This document shows, piece after piece, positions 11,255-15,727 of a stretch of 15,727 bases of DNA; the first letter of the stretch is position 1, and every line of letters starts with the position of its first letter. Location: positions 1 to 15,727 of the forward strand of contig JAEZSL010000169.1 of assembly GCA_023443925.1 (NCBI GenBank), in the 5' to 3' direction. The notes under the pieces are model-generated. The model saw only the letters and a program-made list of their open reading frames with translations. It ran no database searches and was not told the origin of the DNA. Source of the DNA: Bacillota bacterium (GTDB lineage: Bacteria > Bacillota_A > Clostridia > Lachnospirales > Lachnospiraceae). The position numbers and the translations under genes are program-made.

Positions 11255-12109
11255 TTAAAAAATTGCGTCGGATATATAAAAGATATTGTCCAGGCAATGA
11301 TTCTTTAAAGCATTCACAATTCTTACCGCATAATCGGCGCTGATAGATAGAAAGTACTCCTCCATCTCCTGATTGCCAGAAAAACCCATAATAAATAACT
11401 GTGACATAAGCATGCGAATCTTCATTTCCGCTTTTTCTACCGAATCTCCCCGGAAATAAATTTCAATACTTTCCAGATCATCATCGGTAAGTTCCAGTAA
11501 CCCAACGGGTTTCTCTGCCACGATACATCCTAACCCGGTTAAAAGAACCACGTAGCTGATATTATCATAAAAATTATTTCTGTAATCCAGAATAATTCTT
11601 CCAAGAAGTGCTTCGACACATTTTGGGTCAAAAGCACTTAAAAATTTACACTCGGTTTTTATGTTACGCAAATATTGATATATAGCATTTATTCCACATA
11701 AAGAACCAATCGACCTTAACACAGGATAGTCCAGAGTCAGAATATGATCCTGCGGATTAAATTTCGGATCATAATGAATAAAAAAACTGGGAATTCCCTT
11801 TACAATTGTATCACCATAGTTTCTGCACCGGTAATCATAAAATTCATCAATGAAGCTGTCGTACAATCCCCTGGCTTTATATACTCTGGCAACAACTCTT
11901 TCATAACCCATTTGATAGGCTGAACCCGCATCCGGTTTTTCCTGTGCAGCGATCTCCTCTCCCTGGTCTGAATTTGCGTCCAGGCAATATAAAACAGCAT
12001 TCATAAGCCTTCTGGCGGTTTCATAGGTAACGGAACTGCTCTCTTTTGACGTATACTTTTCTGTAAGTCTTTCGACAACCGGAATAAGTTCTTCCATACT
12101 ATACTCCAT
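11255..12109 (-). CDS. Uncharacterised protein, recalled as DUF6179 family
   Basis: A 284-aa soluble protein, mostly helical, acidic, with no signal peptide, membrane segment or catalytic motif that I recognise. Visible segments are an N-terminal helical region (1-90), a central YDPKFNPQDHILTLDYPVL stretch (about 113-131), a hydrophobic helix (NISYVVLLTGLGCIV, about 183-197) and a C-terminal helix pair. I recall this type as DUF6179, commonly found next to a DUF6323 gene in Clostridia; this is memory rather than a search. It lies 15 bp downstream of that partner, with AAGGAGG 5 nt before its ATG, so the two form an operon. The sigma-K-like collagen promoter begins just 38 bp past its stop with no terminator between, so some read-through into the collagen gene is possible. 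Function unknown. Confidence 0.65.
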   Translation of the reverse strand: MEYSMEELIPVVERLTEKYTSKESSSVTYETARRLMNAVLYCLDANSDQGEEIAAQEKPDAGSAYQMGYERVVARVYKARGLYDSFIDEFYDYRCRNYGDTIVKGIPSFFIHYDPKFNPQDHILTLDYPVLRSIGSLCGINAIYQYLRNIKTECKFLSAFDPKCVEALLGRIILDYRNNFYDNISYVVLLTGLGCIVAEKPVGLLELTDDDLESIEIYFRGDSVEKAEMKIRMLMSQLFIMGFSGNQEMEEYFLSISADYAVRIVNALKNHCLDNIFYISDAIF

Positions 12110-12124
12110 AATTCCTCCTTGGCA

Positions 12125-12667
12125 CTATCTCCAGAATAATTCAGTAAGGACCTGCAGATACAAATCTTTATCCCATCTTTGTTCCTCGTCAAATTCCAAA
12201 TACTGATTATGACCGTCTGATCCGATGTATCCTGAATATCCCGCACGAATAGCCTCAGCAAATCTTTCCAGACAGGTACCGGCAAGATAATCGGCATCTC
12301 CGTAACAGATACTTTCAAACTGTTCTTTCATAAACGTCATTAATTCATCATCCGTCAGATTGTCTTCCGCTTCATTCTTAAACAAATAGAAAATATCCTG
12401 CAGCTCCGACAATGTCTCCATATAGTTGTCCTGATTAATATACTGTGAATCACAAAAAGTATAAATCAGCTTCGGTAAAATGCCTTCTCCGAATTCTACC
12501 CGTTGATTACTCTTCAGGCTTTCGTTTCTGTTTACTGTAAGCTCCCTTGCATCTTCTTTTGTTAATACAAGACCAAATTGTTCCGTTTTTTCATTACAGG
12601 AAATTAAAGCTGCGATTTCCAACTCCTGTTTTTTTAATTGCATTAACTCAAACATATCGTCTTCCAT
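12125..12667 (-). CDS. Uncharacterised protein, recalled as DUF6323 family
   Basis: A 180-aa acidic soluble protein (many Glu and Asp), predicted mainly helical. Features seen: an N-terminal helix rich in Leu/Lys/Glu (7-21), the segment FGLVLTKEDARELTVNRNESL (about 31-51), a helical centre, and the C-terminal segment WDKDLYLQVLTELFWR. The phrase FGLVLTKEDARELTVNRN followed by VEFGEGILPKLI is what makes me think of DUF6323; no enzyme motif is visible. It is the first gene of a two-gene operon with the DUF6179-like protein. The start has AAGGGGTG 6 nt upstream of the ATG. A sigma-A-like promoter is proposed just ahead. The two proteins probably work together; whether in sporulation or elsewhere cannot be told. 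Confidence 0.65.
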   Translation of the reverse strand: MEDDMFELMQLKKQELEIAALISCNEKTEQFGLVLTKEDARELTVNRNESLKSNQRVEFGEGILPKLIYTFCDSQYINQDNYMETLSELQDIFYLFKNEAEDNLTDDELMTFMKEQFESICYGDADYLAGTCLERFAEAIRAGYSGYIGSDGHNQYLEFDEEQRWDKDLYLQVLTELFWR

Positions 12668-12695
12668 AACATCACCCCTTCAAAAGTAGTAACTC

Positions 12696-12725
12696 ATTAT
12701 ACTTCTGTCCCCGCACCAAATACAA
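12696..12725 (-). promoter_or_regulatory. Possible sigma-A promoter of the DUF6323-DUF6179 operon
   Basis: On the minus strand TATAAT (12696-12701) is preceded after 18 bp by TTGTAT (12720-12725), which matches only the first half of the -35 consensus. The leader would be about 25 nt. A second TATAAT at 12753-12758, abutting the hairpin, is an alternative -10 but lacks a -35. Confidence 0.4.
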
Positions 12726-12762
12726 GACTTGAAAAAATCCAGGTTTTGTGGTATTATATAAG

Positions 12763-12804
12763 TAGAAAGAGATAGAAAACCAACCGGTTTTCTATCTCTT
12801 TCTA
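12763..12804. repeat. Perfect 19-bp inverted repeat with 4-nt loop
   Basis: The arms 12763-12781 and 12786-12804 are exact reverse complements (TAGAAAGAGATAGAAAACC type), loop AACC. It could form a very stable hairpin or a cruciform. There is no T-tract on either side, so it is not a canonical terminator. It lies upstream of the DUF operon, next to one of its candidate -10 boxes. Confidence 0.85.
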
Positions 12805-12893
12805 TAAATACAAAAATAATACAAAATAATTCTTTATTTTACACAAAACAATTAAAAAATCAGGTATATGCAAAAGCAATCATCTGCCTTTAT

Positions 12894-12945
12894 AATCGGC
12901 TGAACCGTATTAACAATCTAAATTGCTAATACGGTTCAGCCGATT
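12894..12945. repeat. 19-bp inverted repeat with inner 4-bp stem
   Basis: The arms 12894-12912 and 12927-12945 (AATCGGCTGAACCGTATTA type) are perfect reverse complements. After one mismatch, CAAT/ATTG continues the stem around a CTAA loop. It is the only GC-containing block in otherwise AT-only DNA, downstream of the ABC permease. It may terminate the ABC operon, but no T-tract follows on either strand. Confidence 0.85.
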
Positions 12946-13053
12946 TAATATCATATATACAATTTAATATCATATATACGATTTAATATTATATATACGA
13001 TATAATATCTTATATACGATTTAATATCATTTTACTTTTAATATCATTTATCC
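12942..13053. repeat. 19-bp AT-rich tandem repeat, about six copies
   Basis: Units GATTTAATATCATATATAC begin at 12942, 12961, 12980 and 12999 (19 bp each, 1-3 changes), followed by degenerate 18-bp units at 13018 and 13036. The first unit starts inside the right arm of the neighbouring hairpin. There are no unique spacers, so it is not a CRISPR array. Confidence 0.85.
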
Positions 13054-13084
13054 GGTTAAATCTATATAACAGCATAAACCAACC

Positions 13085-13921
13085 TCAGCCCCATATAGCA
13101 TTGCCGTCACTGGAGCTTCGATTAATACGGGAAAAATCTGTCTTAATAAAGGAATTGGTTGACAGTATCAGAAATACCAGTCCTATCACTGCAATAATTA
13201 AAAAGGAAAGAAAGGGTGTAACAACAAACCCATTTATCTTAATTGCAAGCCCTTCCTTAATCAGATCAGCAGCCGGCAGACCTGATTTTTCCAGAACAAT
13301 CATCCGGAAGAATGCCGTTGCATAGGTCATTGGATTAATATAAGCTATAAATCGAAGCGTATCCGGCAGCATGTCTATAGGCAGATAGGCTCCGGAAAGG
13401 AAAGTTAAGGGCATTGTAACTGCCGTTTTTATAATCTGAAAGGTCTGCCCGCTTCGTACTTTGGTGGCCAGGTACAGCCCGACACAGGAAAAGACAAGAC
13501 CAACGCTTATCATGGCACAGATAATATAAACCGGCGTAGTCCAGGAAGTAAAGCGAATGCCGATAAACAATCCAATAAATAAAATCAGGATTCCTTCCAC
13601 CGTAGCCACCGTAGCGGCAGACAGAAGCTGGCCGGCTGCCACCGCGACTCTTCTTGCAGGAGAAACCAAAACCTCCTTCATAAATCCGCTTACCATATCA
13701 TCCACGGTTGATGAAGCCAGATTGAGGGAACTCTCAAAGACAGTGGTTATAATAACACCGGAAAGCATATAGGCAATGGGATTTTCTATGAAGTCATTTT
13801 TAAATACCGCTCCGAATACATACACAAAGAAAAACGGAAAAATTAAGGAAAAGATCATACCCGTTCTGTTTCTTACAAAGGCTTTCAAGCCCCTTTTCCA
13901 TAATGCAAATACTGTATTCAT
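13085..13921 (-). CDS. ABC-2 type transporter permease (DrrB-like)
   Basis: A 278-aa inner-membrane protein with six hydrophobic segments (about 21-40, 50-70, 97-122, 130-152, 163-182, 233-255), the layout of ABC-2 exporter permeases. The conserved loop SGAYLPIDMLPDTLRFIAYINPMTY (176-200) is characteristic of the DrrB/NodJ group. It would form the membrane channel for the ATPase encoded just upstream; two copies of each are expected. The substrate is unknown: relatives export drugs, lipids or polysaccharide, so no drug-resistance role should be assumed. Translation is coupled: the ATPase stop and this ATG are separated by a single base, with GGAGG inside the end of the ATPase gene. Confidence 0.88.
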   Translation of the reverse strand: MNTVFALWKRGLKAFVRNRTGMIFSLIFPFFFVYVFGAVFKNDFIENPIAYMLSGVIITTVFESSLNLASSTVDDMVSGFMKEVLVSPARRVAVAAGQLLSAATVATVEGILILFIGLFIGIRFTSWTTPVYIICAMISVGLVFSCVGLYLATKVRSGQTFQIIKTAVTMPLTFLSGAYLPIDMLPDTLRFIAYINPMTYATAFFRMIVLEKSGLPAADLIKEGLAIKINGFVVTPFLSFLIIAVIGLVFLILSTNSFIKTDFSRINRSSSDGNAIWG

Positions 13922-13922
13922 A

Positions 13923-14855
13923 TTATGCCTCCTCTCTGATCTTCCTGCCGGTTATCTCTAAAAACACATCGTTAAAGGTGCCTTTTTTAATCTCAATATC
14001 TGTAATCTGTTCTTTATGAAGGCTTAAGATCTGCAGCAGGCGGTCTATATATTCCGCATCAACTTTATAATAGCCTTCCTTTCTATCATAGTGCAGCTCA
14101 TATTGCTCAAGTAGCTGTTCCAGTTGCGGTCCGCTTTTTGTTGTTATATAAGCTTTATCCTTTGTATACTGTTTTTTTAATGCATAGGGCGTATCGTGTG
14201 CCACGATGACTCCGCCATCAATAATCGCAATCTTATCGCAGATTTCTGCTTCTTCCATGTAGTGTGTCGTCAGGAAGATGGTAATATTTCTTTCTTTTTG
14301 CAGCTTTAAAATATATTCCCAGATATGGGCTCTGGTCTGGGGATCCAGACCTGTGGTGGGCTCATCCAGAAATAAAACCTTGGGATAATGAATTAATCCT
14401 CTGGCAATTTCTACCCGCCGTTTCATTCCCCCGGATAAAGCACCTACCAGCTTTTTTCTTTCTCCTAACAAATCCACCAGATTCAGAACAAACTTTATCC
14501 GCTCTTCCACGTCTTTTTTGGGTACGTTATAAAAGGTACAATGCATTTTTAAGTTTTCTTCTACTGTCATTTTCGCATCCAGGGTAGAATCCTGAAATAC
14601 AACTCCAATGGAGGAACGAACCTCACTTTTTTGAGTAGAGACATCTTTTCCGTCTATTAAAAGAGTACCCGATGTCTTTTCGAATATGGTACATAATGTA
14701 TTAATAGTAGTACTCTTACCTGCTCCGTTGGGACCCAGGAATGCAAAAATAGTGCCTTCCTCTACCTCAAAGGAAATATCGTTAACAGCAATAAACTCTC
14801 CGTACCTTTTACTAAAATTCTTTACCTTAATAATGGTATTTTTCAACTTACTCAC
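13923..14855 (-). CDS. ABC transporter ATP-binding protein (DrrA-like)
   Basis: A 310-aa cytoplasmic ATPase. Walker A GPNGAGKST (41-49), Q-loop Gln88, signature LSGGM (140-144), Walker B LFLDEP (161-166) and H-loop His198 are all intact. The C-terminal 90 residues, ending FNDVFLEITGRKIREE, match the accessory domain of the DrrA/CcmA exporter group. It powers the permease encoded 1 bp downstream. The start is uncertain: the longest reading begins with GTG at 14853-14855, but AAAGGA is only 1 nt before it. A TTG three codons later (14844-14846) has AGGA at a 10-nt spacing and may be the real start, giving 307 aa. A dyad (14870-14885) upstream could be an operator. The oxidoreductase gene ends 45 bp upstream on the same strand, so it may share the transcript. 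Confidence 0.9.
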   Translation of the reverse strand: MSKLKNTIIKVKNFSKRYGEFIAVNDISFEVEEGTIFAFLGPNGAGKSTTINTLCTIFEKTSGTLLIDGKDVSTQKSEVRSSIGVVFQDSTLDAKMTVEENLKMHCTFYNVPKKDVEERIKFVLNLVDLLGERKKLVGALSGGMKRRVEIARGLIHYPKVLFLDEPTTGLDPQTRAHIWEYILKLQKERNITIFLTTHYMEEAEICDKIAIIDGGVIVAHDTPYALKKQYTKDKAYITTKSGPQLEQLLEQYELHYDRKEGYYKVDAEYIDRLLQILSLHKEQITDIEIKKGTFNDVFLEITGRKIREEA

Positions 14856-14869
14856 ATCCTTTGCAGTCT

Positions 14870-14885
14870 ATACTGTATTAAGTAT
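14870..14885. promoter_or_regulatory. Dyad symmetry upstream of the ABC operon
   Basis: ATACT-GTATTA-AGTAT is an inverted repeat with 5-bp arms and a 6-bp spacer in the 45-bp gap between the oxidoreductase stop and the ABC ATPase start. The size suits a dimeric repressor such as GntR or MerR types, but no regulator gene is in the neighbourhood. Short enough to arise by chance. Confidence 0.3.
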
Positions 14886-14900
14886 GGGGTTCTCATATGG

Positions 14901-15727
14901 TTATTTAAACCGGATTCCAGCCTGCTGTCTTATAATCTCCAGGACTTCACTGACCTTAATTGCAAGTTCACCGGCGTAAAGGTATTCTTCTTCATATTGG
15001 GTTTTATCGTTTATAAATTGACAAAAAGCCCGGATTTCCTTACTCATTACTTCATGCCCGCCGGTATTTCCGGTTATTTCTTCTACTGTACCGTCTTTTT
15101 GGTACAGCTTTATATTGGTCAGCGTTGAAATAGAACCAATGACAATGGTTCCGTTATCTCCGATTATCTCAGAACCCAGGCGGCTCTGGCCAATTTTGGA
15201 ATAACTTAAGTTAATCTGTTTATCCGGATAAGTGAATATACTGTTTCCATATCCGTCTGCTCCTGTATTTAAAAAACCGGCTCCTGCTGTAATTTTTTCG
15301 GGGTAGCCAAAAAAGTCCAGAGCCGGATATACACAGTATATTCCTAGGTCCATCAGACAGCCTGCTGCAAATTCAGGATTAAATATATTCGGCACCTCTC
15401 CTTTTTGGTAAGCCGGATATTTAGAGGACAACTGGGAATAATCGAACCTTACCGCGCTGATTCTTCCAATTCTTCCAAGAGCCTCCTTTAATGTGTGGCG
15501 GACAGGCAGATGAAGCATCTTAATGGCTTCCATATAGATCAAATTCTTAGACCTGGCAAGCTCCATCAAATCCTTTAGTTCCTCCGGTGTTACGGTTATC
15601 GGTTTCTCACACAGCACATGTTTGCCGTGTTCCAGGAACAGTTTACTCTGCCTGTAATGCAGTGAATTTGGGCTTGCTATATAAACCGCATCAATTTTCT
15701 CACTGGAAGCCATCTGTTCCAGATCAG
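14901..15727 (-). CDS. Gfo/Idh/MocA family oxidoreductase, N-terminus cut by window edge
   Basis: The frame is open through base 15727 (DLEQMASSEK and on), so the true start and the glycine-rich NAD(P)-binding motif lie outside; 275 residues are visible. The retained part of the Rossmann fold, DAVYIASPNSLHY followed by GKHVLCEKPITV, is the family hallmark; the Lys of EKP binds cofactor and substrate. The following alpha/beta domain contains GCLMDLGIYCVYP, a conserved feature of the family. Members oxidise or reduce sugars, inositols or related alcohols with NAD(P); the substrate cannot be told. It ends 45 bp before the ABC ATPase on the same strand, and I see no terminator between, so the three genes may form one operon, although the functional link is unclear. 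Confidence 0.88.
   Translation of the reverse strand, partial: DLEQMASSEKIDAVYIASPNSLHYRQSKLFLEHGKHVLCEKPITVTPEELKDLMELARSKNLIYMEAIKMLHLPVRHTLKEALGRIGRISAVRFDYSQLSSKYPAYQKGEVPNIFNPEFAAGCLMDLGIYCVYPALDFFGYPEKITAGAGFLNTGADGYGNSIFTYPDKQINLSYSKIGQSRLGSEIIGDNGTIVIGSISTLTNIKLYQKDGTVEEITGNTGGHEVMSKEIRAFCQFINDKTQYEEEYLYAGELAIKVSEVLEIIRQQAGIRFK

Larger units (their letters stand above)
12668..13084. other. 417-bp spacer rich in hairpins and repeats
   Basis: This lies between the ABC permease stop and the DUF6323-like start, both minus strand. It holds a promoter (12696-12725), a 19-bp-stem hairpin (12763-12804), a second 19-bp-stem hairpin (12894-12945) and a 19-bp tandem repeat (12942-13053). No coding frame was found. 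Confidence 0.7.

Noticed and set aside
12763..12945. Ends of an insertion sequence or MITE
   Set aside because: The two inverted repeats differ in sequence and each is a self-contained hairpin; no transposase frame or target-site duplication was found.
12942..13053. CRISPR array
   Set aside because: The 19-bp units are directly adjacent without unique spacers and no cas genes are present.

Overview
The window looks like chromosomal DNA from an endospore-forming, low-GC member of the Clostridia, most likely a Lachnospiraceae-type organism. This is inferred from an H-type small acid-soluble spore protein, BclA-like collagen glycoproteins, an M3 oligopeptidase of the clostridial type, strong AGGAGG ribosome binding sites, TTG/GTG starts and AT-rich intergenic DNA. 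No phage, plasmid, IS, CRISPR, rRNA or tRNA feature was seen.

Layout, left to right. The 5' end of an AraC-family regulator (1-133, minus) runs off the left edge. Next is a secreted GH18-like TIM-barrel protein with a C-terminal F5/8-type-C (CBM32-like) domain (353-1702, minus). A gene-poor, AT-rich stretch of about 0.9 kb follows, then an M3 oligoendopeptidase (2597-4300, minus). Divergent from it is sspH (4542-4724, plus) with a strong hairpin terminator. Two overlapping, paralogous family-2 glycosyltransferases with TPR-like C-terminal halves (5003-7190, plus) converge on two tandem collagen-like proteins (7260-9320 and 9707-11080, minus). Upstream of these is a two-gene operon of uncharacterised proteins (11255-12667, minus; recalled as DUF6179 and DUF6323). 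A 417-bp spacer with two 19-bp-stem hairpins and a 19-bp tandem repeat separates it from an ABC-2 exporter (13085-14855, minus) and a 5'-truncated Gfo/Idh/MocA oxidoreductase (14901-15727, minus).

The most interesting unit is 4.87-11.23 kb, read here as a spore-surface glycoprotein module. The glycosyltransferase pair and each collagen gene are preceded by a sequence fitting the mother-cell sigma-K pattern (AC, 16-17 bp, CATAnnnTA). The two collagen proteins share an N-terminal domain that is about 86% identical (119 of 138 residues) and has no signal peptide, followed by threonine-rich G-x-T stalks. Their C-terminal tips are unrelated: one is a right-handed beta-helix, the other a BclA/C1q-like head. 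Glycosyltransferases next to BclA genes are known in Clostridioides difficile (sgtA-bclA3). Here the likely job is O-glycosylation of the Gly-Pro-Thr stalks late in sporulation, with two exchangeable tips on a common anchor. All functional statements rest on reading motifs by eye; no database search was run.
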